Shown: piece by piece, positions 52,285 through 64,000 of the stretch
Layout: every line of letters begins with the position of its first letter
Position numbering within the stretch: position 1 is the stretch's first letter
Assembly: GCA_964057225.1 (NCBI GenBank)
Contig: OZ059897.1
Location: 17,918,001-17,982,000, forward strand
From: Auanema rhodensis
Taxonomy: Eukaryota; Nematoda; Chromadorea; Rhabditida; Rhabditidae
Reading direction: 5' to 3'
Length of the DNA stretch: 64,000 bases
Made by a program: the position numbers and the translations under genes
The notes under the pieces: model-generated
Told to the model about the DNA's origin: nothing
The model's input: only the letters and a program-made list of their open reading frames with translations
Databases searched by the model: none

Positions 52285-54739
52285 TTTCGAAAAATTTCAA
52301 AATAATTTAGCAAAAAGTAGATGTTTTTAGATTCCATTTTTCAAGGCAAAGACGATGGACAATGTTATTCAACGAAAAAATTAATTCTTCAGGGTGAAAA
52401 TTGAGGATATAAGTGTGAACTTATATCAGTTGATATCTCGGTGCATTTTTAAGCTAGCGCAAATCTGATAACACAGATCGACGCAGCTTAAAAATCCGCA
52501 TCGAATGCACTATACTACATTGAGAAACGCTTAATACAAAAATTAGTTATAATCGTTTGAAAAATGATGCATTAGTGTATGTTGAGTTTCCATGTACACT
52601 CAACATTGCTTCCAAAAACATTTTGACAAAAATTTTTTCGAAAAATTTCAAAATAATTTAGCAAAAAGTAGATGCTTTTAGATTCCATTTTCAAGGCAAA
52701 GACGATGGACAATGTTATTCAACGAAAAAATTAATTCTTCAGGGTGAAAATTGAGGATATAAGTGTGAACTTATATCAGATGATATCTCGGTGCATTTTT
52801 AAGCTAGCGCAAATCTGATAACACAGATCGACGCAGCTTAAAAATCCGCATCGAATGCACTATACTACATTGAGAAACGCTTAATACAAAAATTAGTTAT
52901 AATCGTTTGAGAAATGATGCATTAGTGTATGTTGAGTTTCCATGTACACTCAACATTGCTTCCAAAAACATTTTGACAAAAATTTTTTCGAAAAATTTCA
53001 AAATAGTTTAGCAAAAAGTAGATGTTTTTAGATTCCATTTTTCAAGGCAAAGACGATGGACAATGTTATTCAACGAAAAAATTAATTCTTCAGGGTGAAA
53101 ATTGAGGATATAAGTGCGAACTTATATCAGTTGATATCTCGGTGCATTTTTAAGCTAGCGCAAATCTGATAACACAGATCGACGCAGCTTAAAAATCCGC
53201 ATCGAATGCACTATACTACATTGAGAAACACTTGATACAAAAATTAGTTATGATCGTTTGAAAAATGATGCATTAGTGTATGTTGAGTTTCCAAGTACAC
53301 TCAACATTGCTTCCAAAAACATTTTGACAAAAATTTTTTCGAAAAATTTCAAAATAATTTAGCAAAAAGTAGATGTTTTTAGATTCCATTTTTCAAGGCA
53401 AAGACGATGGACAATGTTATTCAACGAAAAAATTAATTCTTCAGGGTGAAAATCGAGGATATAAGTGTGAACTTATATCAGTTGATATCTCGGTGCATTT
53501 TTAAGCTAGCGCAAATCTGATAACACAGATCGACGCAGCTTAAAAATCCGCATCGAATGCACTATACTACATTGAGAAACGCTTAATACAAAAATTAGTT
53601 ATAATCGTTTGAAAAATGATGCATTAGTGTATGTTGAGTTTCCATGTACACTCAACATTGCTTCCAAAAACATTTTGACAAAAATTTTTTCGAAAAATTT
53701 CAAAATAATTTAGCAAAAAGTAGATGCTTTTAGATTCCATTTTCAAGGCAAAGACGATGGACAATGTTATTCAACGAAAAAATTAATTCTTCAGGGTGAA
53801 AATTGAGGATATAAGTGTGAACTTATATCAGATGATATCTCGGTGCATTTTTAAGCTAGCGCAAATCTGATAACACAGATCGACGCAGCTTAAAAATCCG
53901 CATCGAATGCACTATACTACATTGAGAAACGCTTAATACAAAAATTAGTTATAATCGTTTGAGAAATGATGCATTAGTGTATGTTGAGTTTCCATGTACA
54001 CTCAACATTGCTTCCAAAAACATTTTGACAAAAATTTTTTCGAAAAATTTCAAAATAGTTTAGCAAAAAGTAGATGTTTTTAGATTCCATTTTTCAAGGC
54101 AAAGACGATGGACAATGTTATTCAACGAAAAAATTAATTCTTCAGGGTGAAAATTGAGGATATAAGTGCGAACTTATATCAGTTGATATCTCGGTGCATT
54201 TTTAAGCTAGCGCAAATCTGATAACACAGATCGACGCAGCTTAAAAATCCGCATCGAATGCACTATACTACATTGAGAAACACTTGATACAAAAATTAGT
54301 TATGATCGTTTGAAAAATGATGCATTAGTGTATGTTGAGTTTCCAAGTACACTCAACATTGCTTCCAAAAACATTTTGACAAAAATTTTTTCGAAAAATT
54401 TCAAAATAATTTAGCAAAAAGTAGATGTTTTTAGATTCCATTTTTCAAGGCAAAGACGATGGACAATGTTATTCAACGAAAAAATTAATTCTTCAGGGTG
54501 AAAATCGAGGATATAAGTGTGAACTTATATCAGTTGATATCTCGGTGCATTTTTAAGCTAGCGCAAATCTGATAACACAGATCGACGCAGCTTAAAAATC
54601 CGCATCGAATGCACTATACTACATTGAGAAACGCTTAATACAAAAATTAGTTATAATCGTTTGAAAAATGATGCATTAGTGTATGTTGAGTTTCCATGTA
54701 CACTCAACATTGCTTCCAAAAACATTTTGACAAAAATTT
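51584..54739. repeat. Nine-unit HOR of V-W-X trimers, copy 1 (3156 bp)
   Basis: Three trimers of 350+351+351 = 1052 bp. Trimer 1 is a variant: V' 51584 (T deletion and c40, but t146 and a277), W' 51934 (a21, c40 on the left; c132, a245, a309 on the right), X' 52285 (t118). Trimers 2 and 3 are standard: V 52636, W 52986, X 53337; V 53688, W 54038, X 54389. Only the first trimer distinguishes the 1052-bp period from the 3156-bp period. Confidence 0.95.
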
Positions 54740-57700
54740 TTTCGAAAAATTTCAAAATAATTTAGCAAAAAGTAGATGCTTTTAGATTCCATTTTCAAGG
54801 CAAAGACGATGGACAATGTTATTCAACGAAAAAATTAATTCTTCAGGGTGAAAATTGAGGATATAAGTGTGAACTTATATCAGTTGATATCTCGGTGCAT
54901 TTTTAAGCTAGCGCAAATCTGATAACACAGATCGACGCAGCTTAAAAATCCGCATCGAATGCACTATACTACATTGAGAAACGCTTAATACAAAAATTAG
55001 TTATAATCGTTTGAAAAATGATGCATTAGTGTATGTTGAGTTTCCATGTACACTCAACATTGCTTCCAAAAACATTTTGACAAAAATTTTTTCGAAAAAT
55101 TTCAAAATAATTTAGCAAAAAGTAGATGCTTTTAGATTCCATTTTTCAAGGCAAAGACGATGGACAATGTTATTCAACGAAAAAATTAATTCTTCAGGGT
55201 GAAAATTGAGGATATAAGTGCGAACTTATATCAGTTGATATCTCGGTGCATTTTTAAGCTAGCGCAAATCTGATAACACAGATCGACGCAGCTTAAAAAT
55301 CCGCATCGAATGCACTATACTACATTGAGAAACACTTGATACAAAAATTAGTTATGATCGTTTGAAAAATGATGCATTAGTGTATGTTGAGTTTCCAAGT
55401 ACACTCAACATTGCTTCCAAAAACATTTTGACAAAAATTTTTTCGAAAAATTTCAAAATAATTTAGCAAAAAGTAGATGTTTTTAGATTCCATTTTTCAA
55501 GGCAAAGACGATGGACAATGTTATTCAACGAAAAAATTAATTCTTCAGGGTGAAAATTGAGGATATAAGTGTGAACTTATATCAGTTGATATCTCGGTGC
55601 ATTTTTAAGCTAGCGCAAATCTGATAACACAGATCGACGCAGCTTAAAAATCCGCATCGAATGCACTATACTACATTGAGAAACGCTTAATACAAAAATT
55701 AGTTATAATCGTTTGAAAAATGATGCATTAGTGTATGTTGAGTTTCCATGTACACTCAACATTGCTTCCAAAAACATTTTGACAAAAATTTTTTCGAAAA
55801 ATTTCAAAATAATTTAGCAAAAAGTAGATGCTTTTAGATTCCATTTTCAAGGCAAAGACGATGGACAATGTTATTCAACGAAAAAATTAATTCTTCAGGG
55901 TGAAAATTGAGGATATAAGTGTGAACTTATATCAGATGATATCTCGGTGCATTTTTAAGCTAGCGCAAATCTGATAACACAGATCGACGCAGCTTAAAAA
56001 TCCGCATCGAATGCACTATACTACATTGAGAAACGCTTAATACAAAAATTAGTTATAATCGTTTGAGAAATGATGCATTAGTGTATGTTGAGTTTCCATG
56101 TACACTCAACATTGCTTCCAAAAACATTTTGACAAAAATTTTTTCGAAAAATTTCAAAATAGTTTAGCAAAAAGTAGATGTTTTTAGATTCCATTTTTCA
56201 AGGCAAAGACGATGGACAATGTTATTCAACGAAAAAATTAATTCTTCAGGGTGAAAATTGAGGATATAAGTGCGAACTTATATCAGTTGATATCTCGGTG
56301 CATTTTTAAGCTAGCGCAAATCTGATAACACAGATCGACGCAGCTTAAAAATCCGCATCGAATGCACTATACTACATTGAGAAACACTTGATACAAAAAT
56401 TAGTTATGATCGTTTGAAAAATGATGCATTAGTGTATGTTGAGTTTCCAAGTACACTCAACATTGCTTCCAAAAACATTTTGACAAAAATTTTTTCGAAA
56501 AATTTCAAAATAATTTAGCAAAAAGTAGATGTTTTTAGATTCCATTTTTCAAGGCAAAGACGATGGACAATGTTATTCAACGAAAAAATTAATTCTTCAG
56601 GGTGAAAATCGAGGATATAAGTGTGAACTTATATCAGTTGATATCTCGGTGCATTTTTAAGCTAGCGCAAATCTGATAACACAGATCGACGCAGCTTAAA
56701 AATCCGCATCGAATGCACTATACTACATTGAGAAACGCTTAATACAAAAATTAGTTATAATCGTTTGAAAAATGATGCATTAGTGTATGTTGAGTTTCCA
56801 TGTACACTCAACATTGCTTCCAAAAACATTTTGACAAAAATTTTTTCGAAAAATTTCAAAATAATTTAGCAAAAAGTAGATGCTTTTAGATTCCATTTTC
56901 AAGGCAAAGACGATGGACAATGTTATTCAACGAAAAAATTAATTCTTCAGGGTGAAAATTGAGGATATAAGTGTGAACTTATATCAGATGATATCTCGGT
57001 GCATTTTTAAGCTAGCGCAAATCTGATAACACAGATCGACGCAGCTTAAAAATCCGCATCGAATGCACTATACTACATTGAGAAACGCTTAATACAAAAA
57101 TTAGTTATAATCGTTTGAGAAATGATGCATTAGTGTATGTTGAGTTTCCATGTACACTCAACATTGCTTCCAAAAACATTTTGACAAAAATTTTTTCGAA
57201 AAATTTCAAAATAGTTTAGCAAAAAGTAGATGTTTTTAGATTCCATTTTTCAAGGCAAAGACGATGGACAATGTTATTCAACGAAAAAATTAATTCTTCA
57301 GGGTGAAAATTGAGGATATAAGTGCGAACTTATATCAGTTGATATCTCGGTGCATTTTTAAGCTAGCGCAAATCTGATAACACAGATCGACGCAGCTTAA
57401 AAATCCGCATCGAATGCACTATACTACATTGAGAAACACTTGATACAAAAATTAGTTATGATCGTTTGAAAAATGATGCATTAGTGTATGTTGAGTTTCC
57501 AAGTACACTCAACATTGCTTCCAAAAACATTTTGACAAAAATTTTTTCGAAAAATTTCAAAATAATTTAGCAAAAAGTAGATGTTTTTAGATTCCATTTT
57601 TCAAGGCAAAGACGATGGACAATGTTATTCAACGAAAAAATTAATTCTTCAGGGTGAAAATCGAGGATATAAGTGTGAACTTATATCAGTTGATATCTCG

Positions 57701-57895
57701 GTGCATTTTTAAGCTAGCGCAAATCTGATAACACAGATCGACGCAGCTTAAAAATCCGCATCGAATGCACTATACTACATTGAGAAACGCTTAATACAAA
57801 AATTAGTTATAATCGTTTGAAAAATGATGCATTAGTGTATGTTGAGTTTCCATGTACACTCAACATTGCTTCCAAAAACATTTTGACAAAAATTT
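54740..57895. repeat. Nine-unit HOR of V-W-X trimers, copy 2 (3156 bp)
   Basis: V' 54740, W' 55090, X' 55441, V 55792, W 56142, X 56493, V 56844, W 57194, X 57545. It matches copy 1 in every diagnostic base I examined, including the E-like tract across V'-W' and t118 in X'. The shared complex tract shows that the whole 9-mer was duplicated as a unit after the tract formed. Confidence 0.95.
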
Positions 57896-60800
57896 TTTCG
57901 AAAAATTTCAAAATAATTTAGCAAAAAGTAGATGCTTTTAGATTCCATTTTTCAAGGCAAAGACGATGGACAATGTTATTCAACGAAAAAATTAATTCTT
58001 CAGGGTGAAAATTGAGGATATAAGTGTGAACTTATATCAGTTGATATCTCGGTGCATTTTTAAGCTAGCGCAAATCTGATAACACAGATCGACGCAGCTT
58101 AAAAATCCGCATCGAATGCACTATACTACATTGAGAAACGCTTAATACAAAAATTAGTTATAATCGTTTGAAAAATGATGCATTAGTGTATGTTGAGTTT
58201 CCATGTACACTCAACATTGCTTCCAAAAACATTTTGACAAAAATTTTTTCGAAAAATTTCAAAATAGTTTAGCAAAAAGTAGATGTTTTTAGATTCCATT
58301 TTTCAAGGCAAAGACGATGGACAATGTTATTCAACGAAAAAATTAATTCTTCAGGGTGAAAATTGAGGATATAAGTGCGAACTTATATCAGTTGATATCT
58401 CGGTGCATTTTTAAGCTAGCGCAAATCTGATAACACAGATCGACGCAGCTTAAAAATCCGCATCGAATGCACTATACTACATTAAGAAACGCTTGATACA
58501 AAAATTAGTTATGATCGTTTGAAAAATGATGCATTAGTGTATGTTGAGTTTCCATGTACACTCAACATTGCTTCCAAAAACATTTTGACAAAAATTTTTT
58601 CGAAAAATTTCAAAATAATTTAGCAAAAAGTAGATGTTTTTAGATTCCATTTTTCAAGGCAAAGACGATGGACAATGTTATTCAACGAAAAAATTAATTC
58701 TTCAGGGTGAAAATCGAGGATATAAGTGTGAACTTATATCAGTTGATATCTCGGTGCATTTTTAAGCTAGCGCAAATCTGATAACACAGATCGACGCAGC
58801 TTAAAAATCCGCATCGAATGCACTATACTACATTGAGAAACGCTTAATACAAAAATTAGTTATAATCGTTTGAAAAATGATGCATTAGTGTATGTTGAGT
58901 TTCCATGTACACTCAACATTGCTTCCAAAAACATTTTGACAAAAATTTTTTCGAAAAATTTCAAAATAATTTAGCAAAAAGTAGATGTTTTTAGATTCCA
59001 TTTTTTAAGGCAAAGACGATGGACAATGTTATTCAACGAAAAAATTAATTCTTCAGGGTGAAAATTGAGGATATAAGTGTGAACTTATATCAGTTGATAT
59101 CTCGGTGCATTTTTAAGCTAGCGCAAATCTGATAACACAGATCGACGCAGCTTAAAAATCCGCATCGAATGCACTATACTACATTGAGAAACGCTTAATA
59201 CAAAAATTAGTTATAATCGTTTGAAAAATGATGCATTAGTGTATGTTGAGTTTCCATGTACACTCAACATTGCTTCCAAAAACGTTTTGACAAAAATTTT
59301 TTCGAAAAATTTCAAAATAGTTTAGCAAAAAGTAGATGTTTTTAGATTCCATTTTTCAAGGCAAAGACGATGGACAATGTTATTCAACGAAAAAATTAAT
59401 TCTTCAGGGTGAAAATTGAGGATATAAGTGTGAACTTATATCAGTTGATATCTCGGTACATTTTTAAGCTAGCGCAAATCTGATAACACAGATCGACGCA
59501 GCTTAAAAATCCGCATCGAATGCACTATACTACATCGAGAAACGCTTAATACAAAAATTAGTTATAATCGTTTGAAAAATGATGCATTAGTGTATGTTGA
59601 GTTTCCATGTACACTCAACATTGCTTCCAAAAACATTTTGACAAAAATTTTTTCGAAAAATTTCAAAATAATTTAGCAAAAAGTAGATGTTTTTAGATTC
59701 CATTTTTCAAGGCAAAGACGATGGACAATGTTATTCAACGAAAAAATTAATTCTTCAGGGTGAAAATCGAGGATATAAGTGTGAACTTATATCAGTTGAT
59801 ATCTCGGTGCATTTTTAAGCTAGCGCAAATCTGATAACACAGATCGACGCAGCTTAAAAATCCGCATCGAATGCACTATACTACATTAAGAAACGCTTGA
59901 TACAAAAATTAGTTATGATCGTTTGAAAAATGATGCATTAGTGTATGTTGAGTTTCCATGTACACTCAACATTGCTTCCAAAAACATTTTGACAAAAATT
60001 TTTTCGAAAAATTTCAAAATAGTTTAGCAAAAAGTAGATGTTTTTAGATTCCATTTTTCAAGGCAAAGACGATGGACAATGTTATTCAACGAAAAAATTA
60101 ATTCTTCAGGGTGAAAATTGAGGATATAAGTGCGAACTTATATCAGTTGATATCTCGGTGCATTTTTAAGCTAGCGCAAATCTGATAACACAGATCGACG
60201 CAGCTTAAAAATCCGCATCGAATGCACTATACTACATTGAGAAACACTTGATACAAAAATTAGTTATGATCGTTTGAAAAATGATGCATTAGTGTATGTT
60301 GAGTTTCCAAGTACACTCAACATTGCTTCCAAAAACATTTTGACAAAAATTTTTTCGAAAAATTTCAAAATAATTTAGCAAAAAGTAGATGTTTTTAGAT
60401 TCCATTTTTCAAGGCAAAGACGATGGACAATGTTATTCAACGAAAAAATTAATTCTTCAGGGTGAAAATCGAGGATATAAGTGTGAACTTATATCAGTTG
60501 ATATCTCGGTGCATTTTTAAGCTAGCGCAAATCTGATAACACAGATCGACGCAGCTTAAAAATCCGCATCGAATGCACTATACTACATTGAGAAACGCTT
60601 AATACAAAAATTAGTTATAATCGTTTGAAAAATGATGCATTAGTGTATGTTGAGTTTCCATGTACACTCAACATTGCTTCCAAAAACATTTTGACAAAAA
60701 TTTTTTCGAAAAATTTCAAAATAATTTAGCAAAAAGTAGATGCTTTTAGATTCCATTTTTCAAGGCAAAGACGATGGACAATGTTATTCAACGAAAAAAT

Positions 60801-61054
60801 TAATTCTTCAGGGTGAAAATTGAGGATATAAGTGTGAACTTATATCAGTTGATATCTCGGTGCATTTTTAAGCTAGCGCAAATCTGATAACACAGATCGA
60901 CGCAGCTTAAAAATCCGCATCGAATGCACTATACTACATTGAGAAACGCTTAATACAAAAATTAGTTATAATCGTTTGAAAAATGATGCATTAGTGTATG
61001 TTGAGTTTCCATGTACACTCAACATTGCTTCCAAAAACATTTTGACAAAAATTT
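57896..61054. repeat. Second nine-unit HOR, copy 1 (3159 bp)
   Basis: E 57896, W2 58247, X 58598, Z 58949, Y 59300 (private a, CGGTACA for CGGTGCA), T 59651, W 60002, X 60353, E 60704. All units are 351 bp. It contains both W2 (a238, t309) and W (a245, a309), so the two W-like types are stable members rather than noise. The Z-Y-T trio is shared with 48426-49478. Confidence 0.95.
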
Positions 61055-64000
61055 TTTCGAAAAATTTCAAAATAATTTAGCAAAAAGTAGATGCTTTTAG
61101 ATTCCATTTTTCAAGGCAAAGACGATGGACAATGTTATTCAACGAAAAAATTAATTCTTCAGGGTGAAAATTGAGGATATAAGTGTGAACTTATATCAGT
61201 TGATATCTCGGTGCATTTTTAAGCTAGCGCAAATCTGATAACACAGATCGACGCAGCTTAAAAATCCGCATCGAATGCACTATACTACATTGAGAAACGC
61301 TTAATACAAAAATTAGTTATAATCGTTTGAAAAATGATGCATTAGTGTATGTTGAGTTTCCATGTACACTCAACATTGCTTCCAAAAACATTTTGACAAA
61401 AATTTTTTCGAAAAATTTCAAAATAGTTTAGCAAAAAGTAGATGTTTTTAGATTCCATTTTTCAAGGCAAAGACGATGGACAATGTTATTCAACGAAAAA
61501 ATTAATTCTTCAGGGTGAAAATTGAGGATATAAGTGCGAACTTATATCAGTTGATATCTCGGTGCATTTTTAAGCTAGCGCAAATCTGATAACACAGATC
61601 GACGCAGCTTAAAAATCCGCATCGAATGCACTATACTACATTAAGAAACGCTTGATACAAAAATTAGTTATGATCGTTTGAAAAATGATGCATTAGTGTA
61701 TGTTGAGTTTCCATGTACACTCAACATTGCTTCCAAAAACATTTTGACAAAAATTTTTTCGAAAAATTTCAAAATAATTTAGCAAAAAGTAGATGTTTTT
61801 AGATTCCATTTTTCAAGGCAAAGACGATGGACAATGTTATTCAACGAAAAAATTAATTCTTCAGGGTGAAAATCGAGGATATAAGTGTGAACTTATATCA
61901 GTTGATATCTCGGTGCATTTTTAAGCTAGCGCAAATCTGATAACACAGATCGACGCAGCTTAAAAATCCGCATCGAATGCACTATACTACATTGAGAAAC
62001 GCTTAATACAAAAATTAGTTATAATCGTTTGAAAAATGATGCATTAGTGTATGTTGAGTTTCCATGTACACTCAACATTGCTTCCAAAAACATTTTGACA
62101 AAAATTTTTTCGAAAAATTTCAAAATAATTTAGCAAAAAGTAGATGTTTTTAGATTCCATTTTTTAAGGCAAAGACGATGGACAATGTTATTCAACGAAA
62201 AAATTAATTCTTCAGGGTGAAAATTGAGGATATAAGTGTGAACTTATATCAGTTGATATCTCGGTGCATTTTTAAGCTAGCGCAAATCTGATAACACAGA
62301 TCGACGCAGCTTAAAAATCCGCATCGAATGCACTATACTACATTGAGAAACGCTTAATACAAAAATTAGTTATAATCGTTTGAAAAATGATGCATTAGTG
62401 TATGTTGAGTTTCCATGTACACTCAACATTGCTTCCAAAAACGTTTTGACAAAAATTTTTTCGAAAAATTTCAAAATAGTTTAGCAAAAAGTAGATGTTT
62501 TTAGATTCCATTTTTCAAGGCAAAGACGATGGACAATGTTATTCAACGAAAAAATTAATTCTTCAGGGTGAAAATTGAGGATATAAGTGTGAACTTATAT
62601 CAGTTGATATCTCGGTGCATTTTTAAGCTAGCGCAAATCTGATAACACAGATCGACGCAGCTTAAAAATCCGCATCGAATGCACTATACTACATCGAGAA
62701 ACGCTTAATACAAAAATTAGTTATAATCGTTTGAAAAATGATGCATTAGTGTATGTTGAGTTTCCATGTACACTCAACATTGCTTCCAAAAACATTTTGA
62801 CAAAAATTTTTTCGAAAAATTTCAAAATAATTTAGCAAAAAGTAGATGTTTTTAGATTCCATTTTTCAAGGCAAAGACGATGGACAATGTTATTCAACGA
62901 AAAAATTAATTCTTCAGGGTGAAAATCGAGGATATAAGTGTGAACTTATATCAGTTGATATCTCGGTGCATTTTTAAGCTAGCGCAAATCTGATAACACA
63001 GATCGACGCAGCTTAAAAATCCGCATCGAATGCACTATACTACATTAAGAAACGCTTGATACAAAAATTAGTTATGATCGTTTGAAAAATGATGCATTAG
63101 TGTATGTTGAGTTTCCATGTACACTCAACATTGCTTCCAAAAACATTTTGACAAAAATTTTTTCGAAAAATTTCAAAATAGTTTAGCAAAAAGTAGATGT
63201 TTTTAGATTCCATTTTTCAAGGCAAAGACGATGGACAATGTTATTCAACGAAAAAATTAATTCTTCAGGGTGAAAATTGAGGATATAAGTGCGAACTTAT
63301 ATCAGTTGATATCTCGGTGCATTTTTAAGCTAGCGCAAATCTGATAACACAGATCGACGCAGCTTAAAAATCCGCATCGAATGCACTATACTACATTGAG
63401 AAACACTTGATACAAAAATTAGTTATGATCGTTTGAAAAATGATGCATTAGTGTATGTTGAGTTTCCAAGTACACTCAACATTGCTTCCAAAAACATTTT
63501 GACAAAAATTTTTTCGAAAAATTTCAAAATAATTTAGCAAAAAGTAGATGTTTTTAGATTCCATTTTTCAAGGCAAAGACGATGGACAATGTTATTCAAC
63601 GAAAAAATTAATTCTTCAGGGTGAAAATCGAGGATATAAGTGTGAACTTATATCAGTTGATATCTCGGTGCATTTTTAAGCTAGCGCAAATCTGATAACA
63701 CAGATCGACGCAGCTTAAAAATCCGCATCGAATGCACTATACTACATTGAGAAACGCTTAATACAAAAATTAGTTATAATCGTTTGAAAAATGATGCATT
63801 AGTGTATGTTGAGTTTCCATGTACACTCAACATTGCTTCCAAAAACATTTTGACAAAAATTTTTTCGAAAAATTTCAAAATAATTTAGCAAAAAGTAGAT
63901 GCTTTTAGATTCCATTTTTCAAGGCAAAGACGATGGACAATGTTATTCAACGAAAAAATTAATTCTTCAGGGTGAAAATTGAGGATATAAGTGTGAACTT
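61055..64000. repeat. Second nine-unit HOR, copy 2, cut by the window edge
   Basis: E 61055, W2 61406, X 61757, Z 62108, Y 62459, T 62810, W 63161, X 63512 and 138 bp of an E unit from 63863 (c40, full-length T-run, t118 visible). It follows copy 1 unit for unit; the private a of the first Y is absent here. The HOR very probably continues beyond 64000. Confidence 0.94.

Larger units (their letters stand above)
1..64000. repeat. Tandem satellite DNA array, 351-bp unit, 182 full copies plus a partial
   Basis: The same unit repeats head to tail in one orientation across the whole window. Using the TTCGAA-containing start of each unit as anchor, starts fall at 1, 352, 703, 1054 and so on to 63863. 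All units are 351 bp except twenty of 350 bp, starting at 2458, 4563, 22463, 24568, 24918, 28076, 31936, 35445, 36146, 37198, 37899, 39302, 47374, 50532, 51584, 52636, 53688, 54740, 55792 and 56844. This accounts for every base. GC of the first unit is 109/351 (31%). Units differ from each other at only a few positions, mostly the same recurring sites. No insertion, inversion or unrelated sequence interrupts the array, and no gene is present. That this is (peri)centromeric heterochromatin is inferred from array type, not seen. Confidence 0.99.

Noticed and set aside
1-64000. Open reading frames running through the array because 351 is divisible by three
   Set aside because: On the consensus unit, forward stops occur in all three frames (TAG at offsets 24, 34 and 44) and reverse stops also occur in all three; the longest open stretch I found is about 75 codons. 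No start, domain or codon signal supports a protein.
1-64000. CRISPR array
   Set aside because: Repeats are head to tail without unique spacers and the unit is 351 bp; the sequence looks eukaryotic.
1-64000. Identity with Drosophila 359-bp, Tribolium TCAST or other named satellites of similar length
   Set aside because: Unit length is close to some of these, but I cannot match the sequence to any from memory and will not name it without a search.
1-64000. Telomeric or simple-sequence repeats, tRNA or rRNA genes
   Set aside because: No short-motif runs such as TTAGG or TTAGGG, and no tRNA cloverleaf or rRNA-like segment seen; every base belongs to the 351-bp unit.

Overview
The whole window is one uninterrupted tandem array of an AT-rich satellite DNA. 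The unit is 351 bp (GC about 31%, counted on the first unit). Counting from position 1 there are 182 complete units and a 138-bp partial unit at the right edge. Every unit is 351 or 350 bp: I count twenty 350-bp units, and 182 x 351 - 20 gives exactly the observed start of the last unit, 63863. Both ends of the window lie inside the array, so no flank is visible and its true size is unknown. There is no gene, RNA gene, transposon or non-satellite insertion. All six frames are closed at least once per unit, and because 351 = 3 x 117 the same stops recur in the same frames along the array.

This is typical of eukaryotic heterochromatin, most likely (peri)centromeric. A 351-bp AT-rich unit with several inverted repeats and phased A-tracts resembles satellites of insects and other invertebrates, but I recognise no named satellite and do not assign a species.

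Each unit carries four dyads (offsets count from the first base of a unit): a 9-bp-arm hairpin at 122-143; a 67-nt imperfect hairpin at 154-220; a 9-bp-arm hairpin at 295-322; and a TTTTTCGAAAAA palindrome across the unit junction.

Units differ at few positions, and the variants fall into recurring types arranged as higher-order repeats (HORs). Type names used here are mine. H1-H8: the eight units of 1-2807. K1-K3: units at 5264, 5615, 5966. N1-N6: units at 21761-23865. V: 350 bp, c40, one T lost at 53-57, a146. W: g21, c132, a245, g249, g267, a309. W2: like W but a238, g245, t309. X: near consensus, c118 (X' has t118). E: c40, t118, full length. Z: t58, t118, g336. Y: g21, t118, c237. T: c118, a238, g249, g267. 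D: g21, t118. R1: c40, g104, c237. R2: c40, g104, a215, g336.

Layout: 1-4912 H HOR (8-mer, then a contracted 6-mer); 4913-10528 mixed H/K units; 10529-13336 two copies of a 4-mer; 13337-19654 mixed; 19655-21760 two related 3-mers; 21761-26320 a 6-mer then a 7-mer; 26321-35444 mixed with short dimers; 35445-40002 a 5-mer in three copies, the last contracted; 40003-46320 two partly matching 9-unit blocks; 46321-51583 Z/Y/T/D/V/W units; 51584-57895 two 9-mers (3156 bp), each made of three V-W-X trimers; 57896-64000 a different 9-mer (3159 bp), one full and one edge-truncated copy. Hybrid units, lost or gained units and a shared conversion-like tract record unequal exchange and gene conversion. 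The organisation is larger and more regular on the right than on the left.
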